The notes under the pieces are model-generated. The model was not told where the DNA came from. It ran no database searches and saw only the letters and a list, made by a program, of their open reading frames with translations. The position numbers and the translations under genes are program-made. A stretch of DNA of 64,000 nt from Phyto melanocephala (taxonomy: Eukaryota > Arthropoda > Insecta > Diptera > Rhinophoridae), in the NCBI GenBank assembly GCA_941918925.1, contig OW799233.1:46523341-46587340 (forward strand). Direction: 5' to 3'. Positions 1 to 13,407 of the stretch are shown here, one piece after another (positions within the stretch are counted from its first letter, which is position 1; each line of letters opens with the position of its first letter).

Positions 1-40
1 TAATTTAATTGCTACATTGGTTAAAAAACACAAACACGCC

Positions 41-489
41 GCAAAAAACCACGACCACCTCGTTTTTTTACACAATTACAACAACAACATACATACATGC
101 AAAAAACATGCCAAAAAAAAAAAAATTACAAAAAAAAAAATATATTAAAAATAAAAAAAAAATAATAAAAAAAATTTAAAAATTTTAAAAAAATTTAAAA
201 AAAAAATTTTAAAAAATTTTTTTAAAATTTTTGTAAAAAATTTTTTAAAAAAATTAAAAAAAAAAATATAAAAAAAAATAATAAAATATAAATAATATCT
301 TAAATAAAATAAGATAAAATTTTTTTTGGCTTAGCTGGGATTCGATGCCACATTTAGTCTAACCAGTATATACATATGTACGTATTTTATATGAGATGAA
401 TGGTGATACAAACAATTGTTATTGCATGACTACACGTTGTGAAGGGTATATAAGATTCGGCACGGCCGAATATAGCACTGTTACTTGTT
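41..489 (+). mobile_element. HLE-A copy, 3' portion (Helentron/DINE-like)
   Basis: This segment runs from the 'ccacgaccacctcg' internal block through a long A/T tract and the 'gctgggattcgatgcca' block to the family 3' end. That end carries hairpin TTCGGC-acg-GCCGAA followed by tatagcactgttacttgtt. The 5' half with the CCGTCTGTC tract is missing. The same order of blocks occurs in the complete plus-strand copy at 22.46-23.29 kb. The link to DINE-1/Helentron elements rests on the terminal architecture, not on a database match. Confidence 0.75.
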
Positions 490-2286
490 AACTGACAACT
501 AAGCTGAAATACAGCTGTTCTTATAAACTTTATATCATTTGGTACGTCAGATGACGTAGTTATCCCTTGGTATAAGATTCCAAGCTTGTTTCAAATGCAA
601 AATTTATAATTTGTTTTCACTTTGTTCATATTTTTTGACAGTTAGTTTAGTTTGTTCAGAAATTAGCGATGATAGTAAATTTTTCGCGGGTCGCAGCAAG
701 ATTCAAAATGAACCAACATTGTTTGCTGCAAAATTGTTTAAACATAATTCGGCCCCGAACCTAGTGTTTAGCGATTTATAAGTGGACTGTAATTAAACGC
801 ACTGGTTGAATTAGATGGTGTTATAATTAATTCATTTATTATTTATTATTTATGTTATTAAAGTACAGTATTAAGGTTACTTGTTCTTTTGCGTTGTAGA
901 CAACTGACTCTTACTTTTAGAAAACAAACTCACGTCTCGGTGTGTTACAAGATGACTGCCTTGTTAATCAAGGATGACACAAAAAGTATAATTGCAGTGT
1001 TGCAAAAAATAAGTACAAAAAGGGTAAAATATAAGGAAAATAAATTAATGGTACAACACATTTCTCTAAAATTAATAAAATAAACAATTCAGTATTTAAA
1101 CTAAAACAAACATAAAAAAATATAATTTCACTCATCGATCTGATCCGCAACACCTAGAATGAGAGAGCGAACATCGAATTTGCTGTCCGCGTGAACATAA
1201 TATTTTTCCAAACAATGCCTAAATTACAAGCAAGCTAAGCCCTGTGGGTTTCAATAATTTCCTGGAATTTTGCAATAAAATTGTTTAAATGACCAAAGAA
1301 GACAACAGCTCCGTTGTGACAGCTTTTGGTTTTAACAACATAGAGTAACTGCATACTTATCTACACCCGTTATGACGGAACTCCAACAAAATTTTCCAAA
1401 CAAATGAACATTCAGAAATTTAATTTTTCACTGGCTTCCGAAGGACTCCTGATCCGACTGTACCGGATTTTTTTTACGTTTATGTTAAGAAAGAGCAGTG
1501 CACAACGAAATTTAACTTAGTTGAAGCAGTCCATTTTAACAATAATTGAGACAATCATGGCTTCAGCCTTTCATGACGCAATCAATATTTTCTGATCAGG
1601 TGTTCAGTTCACATACGGCGATTTTAGTTGGGCAATTCTCAAGTTTCTAGATGTTTTTTTTTCAGTTTGTGGTGAGGGGGAAAAAAGGTAGAACTAATCG
1701 CCGGTACTCGGAAATTCTCTCAGTCGTTTTTTTAAGTTAAATATTTGACATTTTGGTATGTAAATAATTTATAATTTAAATTAAACACAAAAATTAAATG
1801 ACAAGAAGGAACAAGAAGGCACAACATACAACAATTTTTTCAAGGAGTTGCAAACAATGAAGATCTCTATTACAATTACGAACTAACTTATTTATGCATG
1901 TACTTATTTTTATTATTGTTCTTAACGTCTAAAGCACAAATGTCAGATGTGTGAACATACAAGCAAGTTCAAAAGAAAATTCTTAAAAAGTTGGGCAACT
2001 AAAATTGTCATGTGTGACCTTAGACTTACGGTCTCTTTGCTTCAAAAGTAATTAGTAATATAAAGTTATATTGAATTTTTAATACAACAAAAAAAGAAAA
2101 AAAAAATACATTGTTTAAAAAAAAGAGTTATTTTAATTTGATAGTGCCGTACAATTGGTGCGCCATCCTGAATCAAAAAAACGGTTTAATATAACAACTT
2201 TTGTTCTCATTTGTTATAAAATGCAAATAGTTTTTTGTTAAAACTAACAAAGCAAATCTTATATCTAATCTAATGTAATAACTTAC
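490..2286. other. Non-coding, AT-rich, no gene recognised
   Basis: I see no supported gene here. Part of 1,140-1,720 has higher GC and reads like a decayed coding remnant on the minus strand, with many stops and no recognisable motif. Confidence 0.5.
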
Positions 2287-2464
2287 TTATAAACTGACGT
2301 CTATAATCATCGTATCCCATGACAACGGAGGGTGGAGGTTGATACTCCACTATGGTAGCAATATTGACATAATCACCATCATCGTCATCAGTGCACTCCT
2401 GATAATAATGATTACCTTCATCATTACAAATTAAATTATATTCACAACTACTAGGCTGTAGCAT
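2287..2464 (-). CDS. Probable first coding exon of an unknown gene
   Basis: On the minus strand an ATG at 2,464-2,462 opens 59 codons plus one base. The frame then meets a consensus donor (TATAA|GTAAGT, donor bases 2,286-2,281). An in-frame TGA lies two codons upstream of the ATG, so this ATG is the natural start unless a hidden acceptor exists. The peptide starts MLQPSSCEYNLICNDEG, has an acidic run (TDDDDGDY), a proline patch (YQPPPS) and ends GYDDYRRQFI. GC content is clearly above the surroundings, as expected for coding sequence. I do not recognise the family and assign no function. The next exon should lie below 2,281 or outside the window; I could not identify it. Signal peptide or membrane segments are not evident. 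Confidence 0.5.
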
Positions 2465-4390
2465 TATTCACTTTCATAGACTTACGCACAATATTTACTT
2501 CTTTAAAAAATTCTTGCAAATTTATTTTGAGACTGTTACTTGATGAATAATTTATGTCTAGATTTTTAATAAAAAAAAACACAAGTCTGTACTACTAATT
2601 TAAATAACTTGAGGCAATTATGTAATGATTTTGGTAGAAACATTTACATTTTTATTTTATTTTTTTTTTCTGTAATAAATTTATATTAGGAATTTGTTTT
2701 ATTTCCAGAGGCTTTTTTTTTTGTTATTTTTGTTTAATAATAAATAATTTACATGGAATTTTGCACATTCCCAAAATCTTATTAAAAAAAAGTACACAAA
2801 CAAAGAGTCATAAACTCAGTTATATAAGTGGTATATCAAATAGCATATTATTAGGCTGTGTTGCTAATCACAAGTTTATTGCCAAATTTTAGGCTCATTG
2901 AAGTTAATTCACTTTAAACAAAAATATAAAAATCTTAATTTGTATTTTATTTCTTATATACACAAAAAATTCTTTATTAAAAATTTTATTTTAGAGAACA
3001 AATAGAAATCTTTCATTATTAGACTAGTACTCGCAACTTATTAACCAGGTTTTCAAGATGCTACTAATTACTTAAGAAAAAATAACAAAAAAAAATTAAA
3101 TAAATTTTTTTCTTTGTCATTATCTCTGGCATTTGGGGAAATGGTGCTGTTATGTAGTTCGTTTTATTATTATACACTTATTTTGTTGTTATTGTCAAGT
3201 ATGACCTTAAAATAGTTTTATTCTATTTCGCTCTGTCTAAACACAGTCAGTTTTTATTGCTTAAAGAGCATTTTCTATATCATTATGGTTTAAAATTTAT
3301 CTTCTTTTTAGATACTTTTTTAATTATTTTATTAGTTTTAATTATCATGTGTCTTGTTATACTATTTTTCAACAACACTTGAACAATATTTAAATTTAAC
3401 AAAAACAAATTTAATGAATTAAAGTTATAAATACAAATAAACTAAAAGAGAAGGCTCTCCATTTCATATCTTATCGCAAGTATGGAAAAAATGTTAGAAT
3501 TTTTTTGTACCTAAAATTAAATTAGAAAAAACACAAATAACAAAATAAAAAATGAATATTATTCTAGTACATAACGACTTAAAAAGAAGCTACACTTTTA
3601 TTTATAATTTTATATATTTAATGACTTTACAGAATATCGTCAATTTAAACGTTTTAAAATTATGCTATAACAAACATATGTAACAAATCTAAATCAGCTG
3701 ATATCGGCAATAATCGGATAGCACCCAGTAATGTTAGACTCAATTAAAAAAAATTGGATTTTGTTTGTGGAGTAAGCATATATATATTTTTGAATTAAGT
3801 TTAAAATTGATTGCCAGAGATACGTATCCGCAATGCAAGAACTATACCTCTGCATAGAAAGTCGGTGACATTTGAGCCTTAAATGAAATTCAGTTTAAAG
3901 GAACTCCCCTCTATTTTTCTATTCTGTTCAGGTATAATAAAGTGATAAATAAAAAATTACCAATAGAGCTGTACAAAAGCTGCCTGTTCTACCTTCTTCT
4001 CCAGTTATATAACGGTGGCTTAAGCTCAGCAAGCCGAAATACCCGAGGGGATATCTGAACAATAAACAGAATTAGTTTTATGGTACTACTACAGTTACAA
4101 GAAAATTACTTTAGTAGTTACTCTTCTAATTAATCCCAAAGACATATAAACAACAACAGCAGGACGACGTCTTTTGTTGGCGTTGGCTACTTGTTAAAAT
4201 TGTTGAGTTGTGTCTTTTGGTATTAAAACTTCTTTGTGGTTATCGTAAGTTGAGTTTTCTTTTATTGCAAGAACAACAACAACATTCTTAAACTCTTGAA
4301 AAATCGTTTAACATTCTTGGAAGGTGGTATGATAGCAAACTTTGCAAGTCCAACATTTTTGCTTATATTTAAACAAATAACAGTCTTTAG
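2465..4390. other. AT-rich non-coding stretch
   Basis: Only short chance open frames and A/T tracts are visible. If the exon at 2,287-2,464 is a first exon, part of this stretch would hold its 5' UTR and promoter, but no specific promoter element can be supported. Confidence 0.4.
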
Positions 4391-5020
4391 TACCAACTAC
4401 CAGTAAGGTAAGCAACATCAGCAGTCAACCCCTTTTATAAGATACGGAGTACAGTAAGAGATCGAGCTATATTCAGGTAGAGCAGTCCTATTCCCACTCA
4501 TAGCAGCATCTAAGTATGAAGAATGATCTTCACATAACTACGCTCATGACAGTTGAGGATGCTAAGCAGTTTTCACTTCCTCCTTGACTCAACCATCATA
4601 TATGCGTGCCAGCTCTGTGGGGAATCACTAGATATCACCTGGCATCACTTAGCATGCTTAGCCAGGCCTATCGAATTTAAACCTCTATATCATTGGAAAC
4701 ATACGCTCGCTGCTTTTAGTGTCATTTGGCTTGCCGAGTTTTCAATGATGGAAATTTGTCTCGCCGGTCATGATGGGTATTGCTTAAAAGTTGTCTTCCT
4801 CGTGGTAAAGATTTACGATGGATTCAAGATACTTTTACTTTTAATGGCAACATCCTTAAGTCTTTCCCTTAATTTTCTGTAAAGACGATCGACAGATACG
4901 CATTTATATGGCACATCGTATGGTCGGTAATTCAGAGCCCTCTGTGACATATTCTTCCACAGTGACGATATTCTTACCAGAAAAACTGCTTCAAGGCCGC
5001 CTAGAGTTAAAAAAATCTAA
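4391..5020. other. GC-elevated segment, possible decayed coding remnant
   Basis: This block has visibly more balanced base composition than its neighbours. Both strands give medium-length stop-interrupted frames, including a 109-codon plus-strand frame at 4,553-4,882 and a minus-strand stretch around 4,850-4,930. No motif is recognisable. It could be an old transposon or pseudogene. Confidence 0.25.
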
Positions 5021-5640
5021 ATAAATATTTCGCATTTCTGACTTATTTTGTGTTTTGTATCTGTTCACTCCACAAATATGAAAGCAGAATTAAGCAAGGT
5101 TTTTAGGACCGAAAGAAAAATCCATATTGAAAAATTGTTTATTTCTTTAACTTAAAGTTTTTTCGTATTATTAATACTGAGCATCTATTTTTATTAAGAA
5201 ATTTAATAGTATTATATTATTTCTTTTTAATTTTAATTTTTTTTGGTCTATGCCACAATGCAAAAATGTAACTTAAAATTGCAAAAACAAATGTATCTTT
5301 TTTATATAGTCGAATAATATTAAAAAAATAATAATAAATGAAATAATCATGTGGAACTGGGTACTTAGTTATTATGTTGCACCCATTACAAAAAAATTAC
5401 GTATTAAATTAAAAATAAATAAATATTCTTAAATCCCATAAGTATCTGTATTCGAAGAGATATAAGTTAAATCTATTTCGATTGCATATTTTTAGTTTTA
5501 GTCGCCATTTTATTTAAAATGCATAGTACCATATAATTGCAGCAGTTTTACTAAAAATTTGTGTTTTTGTCTATCTTAGTGATACATAAGAACACGCAAT
5601 AATTTATTAAGATACCACAACTCCCTCTGTTAATGCCAAA
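5021..5640. other. AT-rich non-coding stretch
   Basis: No gene or recognisable repeat is seen. Confidence 0.4.
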
Positions 5641-6042
5641 TGTTATTGATCTGTGGCTGCTTTTACTATTTTGTTCAAGATGAAACACAATGCTTCGTGG
5701 TTACTTATACTAGGCGCTAACGGGAAAAACGAAGAGTTTATCTGTATGTTCTTTCCGTCTGTCCGTGTATTCGTTAAAATCAACTTTGTAAAGCCCCCTC
5801 GACATCGCCAAGATCCGTGTAAGGTATCAAATATTAAAAATATTCTAGAGCAGATTGCCCCCATAACTTTCTGAGATATGAGCAAACAGACACAACTGCC
5901 TTTATTTTTCCCCTTATTTTTACCACAAAAATTAAAATTTTCCAGCCTTAGGAAAATTTTTAGACGCGGTTGTTACTGTTTATAAACTTGGTATGCCTCT
6001 GGAGATATTTATGAAAAATTTTGGCAAAAGGCAAAAATTATT
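5641..6042 (+). mobile_element. Old HLE-A fragment, 5' and internal part
   Basis: The segment carries the family's 'ccgtctgtccgtgtattcgttaa' region, the 'agccccctcgacatcgcc' block and the 'gagatatgagcaaacagacac' block in the usual order. It is more diverged than the other copies and lacks the terminal hairpin. A minus-strand copy starts right after it, so the two lie head to head. Confidence 0.55.
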
Positions 6043-6618
6043 TGAAAACAATTAAGAGTGCTATATTCGACCGTGCCGAATCTTATATATCCTTCACAAC
6101 GTGTAGTCATGCCGTAACAATAGTTTGTATCATCATTCATCACATATAAAAAACATACATATATAAAAACATCCCATTGTAAAATTATAAATTTACGTAT
6201 ATATGTAAAAAAAAATAAATAAAAAAGATATATTAAAAAAAAAATTTTTAAAAAATTAAAAAAAAATAAATAAAATAAAAAATGTATGTTGTTGTTAAAA
6301 AAACGAGGTGGTCGTGGTTTTATGCTCATATCTAGTTGTTTATGTAGCAATGTTTTTGATTTTCAATACTGATCTACTCCCGAATATTTCTGATATTTTG
6401 GTACCATACCCGGGTCCAGGCGATGTCGGAGGCTTCAAAAAGTTGATTTCAACATACACGCGGTCAGACGGACAGACTGACAGAGCTTAATCGCCTCCCC
6501 TATTCATAAGCTTTCAGAAAATATATACTTTATGGGGTCGGATATGAAAATTGTAGAAATTTCACACGTAATGACAGACCTTTATATACCCTTTTTGACT
6601 GTGTGTAGGGTATAAATA
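6043..6618 (-). mobile_element. HLE-A copy, minus strand, near complete
   Basis: Read on the minus strand it starts with the TATACCC end (6,618), has the CTGTCCGTCTG tract, the CCCGGGTA and GACCACCTCG blocks, an A/T tract, and ends at the hairpin near 6,075. One stem base is changed (GACCGTGCCGAA on the plus strand). The terminal tail is AATTGTT rather than ACTTGTT, so this copy is slightly decayed. Confidence 0.75.
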
Positions 6619-6649
6619 TAAATTTTTTTACATATATAAAATTTTTTCA

Positions 6650-6903
6650 AACTCTTAAATAATTTTTGAAATTTGAATTTTTTTTAATCCCAGAAATATT
6701 TGATACCCAAATGAAAGGGCTTGACTAGTAGAATACAGTAACTATGTAAAAATTCAAAATCAAAAATGGCGTCAGAAATAATTAAAGAAATTTGATAAAA
6801 TCTAAAATCTAGGTTTCGTTGCGATGTATTATTTACACCTATGTATATAAGGGTGAAGGGTATTATCAAATTCGGCACGGCTGAATATAGCACTCTTACT
6901 TGC
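6650..6903 (+). mobile_element. HLE-A 3' fragment
   Basis: It contains the internal 'aaatgaaagggcttgactagtag' and 'atggcg' unit seen at 53.8 and 63.9 kb, then 'gggtgaagggtattatcaaa' and the hairpin TTCGGC-acg-GCTGAA with tail actcttacttg. Only the 3' part is present. Confidence 0.65.
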
Positions 6904-7689
6904 TATTCCTACTAGAATTGTTTCGAATATGTCTATACATAATATTATAAATTTTTTTAAAGACTTCTTCACAAAATTTCCATCTAAAACGATTTTGACA
7001 CTTCTATTTTTTTCTTCTAAAATATATGGTATTTTCAGCAACACAGTAAACTCCTATTTACTTACCAAAATTAATAATCATGTATTAAATATCCATTAAA
7101 AATATTAAATAAAAACATTAATATATTTTTGTGTTTTTTTTCTCATATTTATTCTTTGTTAATTTATTTTTAAAATGATAAAAATTTATTAGATTCAATA
7201 TATTTCGGTTTTTGCAAACAAAACATCTATAAATTGATCATAAATATTTTGTGGGTTTTGTGAGAGTTTTTAGTACTAAAATAATGTAAGTTTATGACTA
7301 TTTAAATACATGTGTTTTTGTTTAAAAAAAAAGTAAAACTAAATACATAAGTGGGTTTAGAGATGTGTAAGGCAAACAAATAAACGAAAATTTGTTTGTT
7401 TTCAATCAGACTAGATTTTATTACGAAAATGGCAAATAAATTGATTAAAATTAAATTGAAAATCTTTCTAAGCGTAACGCAACGTTTTTTTATATTTGTT
7501 TAAAAATTAATATAAACAATAAAATTAATCAAATGTATTTGTTAACTGGAGTAGAGAGATAATTTATTTATTAGTGTTGTCAATTTAAAATTTCCGGTGC
7601 TTTTTGTTGCACTTACAAAAGGGTCAGCTTTTGTTTGTAGGTAGTGTTTAGGAAATTCTAAATTAAGAACTCTAAATGAAATTAAGTAA
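6904..7689. other. AT-rich non-coding stretch
   Basis: No gene or defined repeat is seen. Confidence 0.4.
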
Positions 7690-8270
7690 AATATAAAAAA
7701 AAAATTGTTTAATTTTTTATTAATAGTAAAAATTTCAAAAATTTATATTTTGAGTAAATTTTCCAGAAATATCCTATTTTTAGTAAATTTTTCAAAAATT
7801 TCCTATTACTTTGGGAAATTTCCTGTTATTAGAATATTTTTGGGAAATTACCTGTTCTTAGGATATCTCAGGGAAATTTCCTGTTCTTAGGATATTTTTG
7901 GGAAATTTCCTGTTCTTGGGATATATTTGGCAAATTACCTGTTCTTAGATTATTTCTGGGAAATTTTCTGTTCTTAGGATATTTTTGGGAAATTTCTTGT
8001 TCTTAGGATATTTATGGAAAATTACCTGTTTTTAGGTTATATCTGGGAAATTTCCTGTTCCTAGGATATTTTTGGGAAATTTCCTTTTCTTAGGATATAT
8101 TTGGCAAATTACCTGTTCTTAGATTATTTCTGGGAAATTTTCTGTTCTTAGGATATTTTTAGGAAATTTCCTGTACTTAGGATATTTTTGGGAAATTACC
8201 TTTTCTTAGGTTATATCTGGGAAATTTCCTGTTCCTAGGATATTTTTGGGAAATTTGCCATTTCTTGTAA
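7690..8270. repeat. 29-bp minisatellite, array 1
   Basis: About 18 tandem monomers recur with an exact 29-bp step: the GGGAAATT phrase begins at 7,813, 7,842, 7,871 and 7,900. The core monomer combines GGGAAATTTCCTG with TTCTTAGGATATTTTT. The first monomers (7,690-7,800) are a variant with TTTTTAGTAAATTTTTC, which is the reverse complement type of the 54.3-kb array. No open frame of interest crosses it. Confidence 0.9.
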
Positions 8271-9540
8271 TAGATTTTTATTTACACCAATTTTTTGGAT
8301 AATTTGCTACTTATAGCCAATTCTGCAAAAACCTTCTGTAATTTATATGATAAAATAAACTATTTGTTAAATAATTAATAGAAATTATATTTATAACAAA
8401 AGTAAGAATTATATCTTTTTCTTATAATTTATTTTTTAATTAAGTTTCATTTCATTTGGTTTTGGTTTTTTTTTTTTTTTGGTATTTGATATGTATCTTG
8501 TGTGTTTTAAAAACTACATTATTTTTTATTTTATTTAATATTACAGTAATAATAATTTGCAAAAATACATCAAAAATTTATGAAAAAGTTTTAGAAAATA
8601 TTAACTGTTTTACAAAATACTTCAGGCTTTTTTAACACAAAAGAACTGTTAAATGGAAAAAAATATATATTTGGAAAATATTTTTTGTTTGTTTCTTATT
8701 ATAAGTGGTTTGAAACTCATCTTATTTTATCGCTCAATTATATTATATACATTAAGGTTTGTTTTGCTGAAACAGCTGATTTTTGTGTAGTAATTTCTTT
8801 TAAATGTATTTTTTGTGTTTCTCTAACATTCATAATTAGTATGTCGTTTAAATATGTTTTTTTTTTTAAATCTTATATTTTGTTTTATCATATAACATTT
8901 ATATATATATATATTTAAACATCTTGTATATTCTTTAAACGCTTTAATATTTGAAATAACAGATTTAATTTAGTTTTTTATTCATTTTATTAATTTTTAT
9001 ATTTTTTAATAGAAATCATAAGGGTTCTTTTGCTTTTCATATAATGGTAAATTTTTAAAGGATTTATTTTTGATATGTTTTCGTATGGTTTTAGAAAATT
9101 TTTTACTAATTACGATTTTGTTTTGTTTTTTTTTATTTTTTTTTTTGATATGCATTTTAGGTACTTTTAACTCTTTTTTAATTTCAAGTAGGTTTTTGGG
9201 TTTTAATAAAAATTTCAATCTCTGAGTTTTATCAACTACATACTTTACAACAGTGCCATATTTAAGGACCTTTCACTTTTTTCTATAAAAATAACTTTTT
9301 CTTTATTATAACTATTCTTAACATTGCAATGCCTTTACATTGTTTTATGCCTTCTTCCCTAAAGGTTAATTGTAGAATTTCTGTTATATTTGTTGGTTAT
9401 TTAAGATAATGTTTAACAAACTACTGGAGATCTGTTTTGATATGTATCGTTTTTGGTTGTTTAAGTCTAAGATCATAAGGAATTATTTTTATCACGACAT
9501 TTAGAGGTCGAAAAAATTCAAGACATTTAAAATATATACA
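8271..9540. other. AT-rich non-coding stretch
   Basis: Poly-T and AT runs only. The short frames here have low-complexity Phe/Lys/Ile-rich translations and are not credible genes. Confidence 0.45.
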
Positions 9541-11400
9541 TATTTCAAAAACAAAAGGTTTTTAAAACGTTATAAAAATTAAATTTTTATATTTAACAGT
9601 TAAAAGAGTGATATTAAAAAACATTTACAAAAACTTTGGTTTCCAATTACATAAATGGCATATAAAAGGTACGAAAACAATTTACTAAAACCTTAAAATT
9701 TTTTAAAAAACATACTTTTAAAATACTTCCTACAAAATAAAGTTTTTAAATATGTATTCTACCTAAAACAAATTTTTAAAAAGGAACTAAAAATAGCAAA
9801 AACATTAACTCAAAATATTAAATTTTTTAAAATTTACTAAAAAACTTATTTTTAAAAACAAATTTTTAAAAACTGTATTGTACAAAAAAAACTTTTTTTA
9901 TATAACAAAATTTTGAAAAATGTACTAAAATAAAAAAAAGTACTAACAACAGCCAAGTTTTGAAGTTTTCAAAAATGTACTAAAAGTAGTCGATTTTTGT
10001 AAAATGTACTAAAAATAGTAGATTTTTGTAAAATGTACTCAAAATAGTAGATATTTGTAAAATGTACTAAAAATAGTAGATTTTTGTAAAATGTACTAAA
10101 ATATAGTAGATTTTCGTAAAATGTACTAAAAGTAGTATATTTGTGTAAAATGTACTAAAAATAGTAGATTTTTGTAAAATCTACTAAAAATAGTAGATTT
10201 TTATCAAATGTACTAAAAATAGTAGATTTTTGTAAAATGTACTAAAAATAGTACATTTTTGTAAAATATACTTAAAATAGTACATTTGTGTAAAATGTAC
10301 TAAAAATAGTACATATGTATGTGTAAAATGTACTAAAACTAGTAGATTTTTGTAAAATGTACTAAAACTAGTATATTTTTGTAAAATGTACTATGTACAT
10401 ATATAAAATTTGTAAAAAATAACTAAGCAAATTTTTAAAAATGTACTAAAAGTTAGAAATTACATAAACATGTACCAACAATGGAAATTTTTTAAATGTA
10501 TTAAAAATAGTAAATTTAAAAAAAAAAGTACTAAAAGTTACAAATTATAAAAACATGTCCTAATAATGGAATTTTTTTAAATGTACTAAAAATATTAAAT
10601 TTTAAAAATGTACTAAAAATTGTTAATTTTAAAAAAAGGTACTAAAAATTGTAAATTTAAAAGAAATTTACTAAAAAAAGTTAGTATAAAAAATAATACT
10701 AATAATAACATATTTAAAAAAAATACTAAAAATAGCAAATTTTACAAATATGTAGCAAAAACTGGAACTAAAAAAAATACAATAAAAGTTAGATTTTTTT
10801 AAATCACTAAAAACGCGAGTTTACAAAAAATTTGATAAAAACGACATATTTTTTTTTAAATATACTGAAAAAAAAACAATTTTTTAAATGTGCAAATGAG
10901 AAACGACTTTTTCAAAAATGTTCTAAAAACAGCAAAGTTTTAAATTTAACTTAAATTTTGAAATATGTTTTAAATATAACAAAGTTTTGAAAAATGTACT
11001 GAAAATAGCATATTTTTTTTATATGTACTAAAAATATAAAGTTTATTAAAAAAAAATAACTAAAAGTAACAAATTTTTACAAAATTTCCTAAAAATCACA
11101 AATTTTAAAAACATGTACTAACGATGGAAATTTTTTTAAAATGTACTAAAAATAATAATACTGAAATCTTAAAGTACTAAAAATAGTGAATTTAAAAAAA
11201 ATGCGCTAATATAAGAAAAAAAAATTTTAAAAAGTTTACCAAAAATTGCAAACATGTACTTGAAAAATATTAAAAAAAAAATTAACTTAAAGTAGCAAAT
11301 TTAAAAAAAAAAATTATATAGAAAATTTGTGAAAAATTAACAGAAAATAAAATTATTTAAAAAAATTTTTTTGTATTAAAAATAGTAATTTTAATAAAAA
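9541..11400. repeat. 29-bp minisatellite, array 2, with degenerate flanks
   Basis: The regular core (about 9,960-10,395) repeats TGTACTAAAAATAGTAG plus ATTTTTGTAAAA with a 29-bp step (for example starts at 9,976 and 10,005). On both sides, from about 9,540 and to about 11,400, the same words (TGTACTAAAAAT, TTTTAAAAA) continue in a decayed, unequally spaced form, so the original array was probably longer than 1.5 kb. Confidence 0.85.
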
Positions 11401-13078
11401 AAATCAAATTTTTAATAGTTGATGTATTAAACCAAAACCTTCGTAAACAAAAAAGCTTAATGATCGTGTCAAGCTTTTTTTAAGGGTCAGCTGTATCACT
11501 CTTTTAAGTGCTACATTTTTTAGCGATAATATTTGAAAAATTAAACAAACAAAAGAATACCGTAATAGGGTTAAAAGCATCATGTTCTTTAATAAACAAA
11601 ATCCATTTTACTTTCATGCAGAGATTTTTTCGTTTTATTTTATTTTATTTTATTAATTTAATTTAATTTTATGTTAAAAACAACATTTAAAATATTTTCG
11701 AAAAAAAAATTTTTTTGCTTTGTTTTTTCTTACAATAAATTGATATGTAATTGATAATTTTTTAATTCTACTAAATAGATATTACGACACCTAGTTTGTT
11801 GCTATATTAATTATTTGCAGCAACAAATATTTGCCAGGACTTAAGATTTATATGCATAATTCTAGAGATTATTTTTTTTTTAATTTTCGTAAAATATTTT
11901 AATTTTTTTTAATTATTTGTTAACTGGGATATATTTATTAATATAGCAAATATTAAGAAGAATTTTTAAAAGCAGCAAGATTTTAGAAATTTGTCTTGCG
12001 CCAATTTTTTTTCTAAAAATTACTGTAAACATTTTCACATGATTTTGTTTCTTAACTAAATGTAATATTTGTGAAAATGTAACCCAGTTAACCAATGCAT
12101 AAATAAAACTTTTAAAGTATTTGTTTAATTTAATTAACTTTTATTTTTATTTTAATATTTTTAAAATATTTTATTTTTATATATTTTTAATTTTCCATAA
12201 AAATTTCTTGGTAAAATATTTAATAATTATCATAGATACGGCATGCTATTCCTCTCTCTTTTTTTGCTGAATAAAAAACCGATGTTAAGATTGTTTTTCT
12301 CTTAAAAAGGGAGTGTGTGTAAAAATTGTTTTTCTTTCTCTTTTTAAAACTAAATGTTATAATTAATAATGTTTGCTGTTTAAAAACTTGTTTGTATTAA
12401 CATTAATTAATTAGCTGCAGGGCTTTAAGGGGGTTTACCTAATACTACTACTGCTTTGATAATTTTTCAAAATATATTTATAGTTTTTGTTTTATGTATG
12501 TACTATTTGTATATTTACTAACGTTTCCTTTGTTTTTACATAAATATAAGTTGGAAGGTTTAGTACTGACAGCATTTATGTTTTTTATTTAATTTGTGTG
12601 AGATACAATTCTTTTAATAAAAGATACACATTGAGATAAAACCTTGTTTTACAGAAAATTAAGAAAAATTTTTAAAATACACTTATAAGGAGTTTTTTGT
12701 ATTTTTTTTTATTTTTGTTTGTAAAGTGCTTAAAATATATTTAATAAATTTGCTTTGAATTTGTTCTTATTTTTTATTTTTTTTTAACATTTTTTTTTTC
12801 ATTGTTCTAGCCGATCCTGCTTCCGCATTTTAATAAAATGTACACATATGGATTGATTGATTGATTTTTCATTCAATATTTTTTTTTTTATTTCTTCAGT
12901 AGTTACCAAATTGAATTAAACTTAATTTTGCTTTTATGAAAACTTTGAATGTTAGAATACTAAAATAAATAAAATACTATAAAATCGAAGAGATATACTT
13001 AAAATTTAGAAGCTTGAAAGAGCGGCAGAAAATGTTATGTTTTTGTTAAAATATTTTTTCAAATTATTTTTTCTGATT
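11401..13078. other. AT-rich non-coding stretch downstream of the neuropeptide gene
   Basis: No coding signal is seen. On the minus strand this is the 3' flank of the prohormone-4-like gene. Confidence 0.4.
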
Positions 13079-13084
13079 TTTATT
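13079..13084 (-). terminator. Candidate polyadenylation signal
   Basis: An AATAAA hexamer on the minus strand lies about 175 bases after the stop codon of the prohormone-4-like gene. In such AT-rich DNA the hexamer is common by chance. Confidence 0.3.
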
Positions 13085-13259
13085 TTTTTATAAAAAAATA
13101 TGAGATTTTGGTGAGGGCTGGTTAAATGAAGTCTCTATTTATATATAAGCATTCTCTTTAGTAGTAGTTTTCGTAGGGGGTGCCTAAATATGAATAGAAA
13201 CTGGGATTAATGGGCAGAGAATGTGCATAGTAAAATCCAGAAGCCGGATCTGGTGCTAC

Positions 13260-13407
13260 TCAATCTAAGAAACCGGTATTGACTAATTTTTCCAAAAAGA
13301 ACTTTACATCACCCAGTTCGGAATCTTTGATGCCCAACGATTTTAACATGCCCAAATCACCATTCTCCACAGCCATAAATACTGAACGTAAGTGTTCCAA
13401 ATCAGAG
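13260..13407 (-). CDS. Prohormone-4-like neuropeptide precursor, last coding exon
   Basis: The minus-strand exon follows a strong acceptor (pyrimidine run then TTTACAG, with CAG at 13,410-13,408). Its first base completes an Arg codon begun by the exon at 16,858, then 48 codons end at TGA (13,262-13,260). The peptide runs SDLEHLRSVFMAVENGD, GMLKSLGIKDSELGDVKFF, LEKLVNTGFLD-stop. From memory this matches the highly conserved C-terminus of insect prohormone-4 (ITG-like), a secreted neuropeptide precursor. The precise junction phase and an open frame over all three exons argue for a functional gene. The intron to the previous exon is 3,450 bp and contains a LINE and a Penelope-like fragment. Expression cannot be judged from sequence. 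Confidence 0.88.

Noticed and set aside
7705..10802. Open frames across 7.7-7.9, 9.0-9.2 and 10.6-10.8 kb
   Set aside because: Those at 7.7 and 10.6 kb lie in 29-bp minisatellite or AT repeats, and the one at 9.0 kb is low-complexity Lys/Phe sequence; none has coding character.
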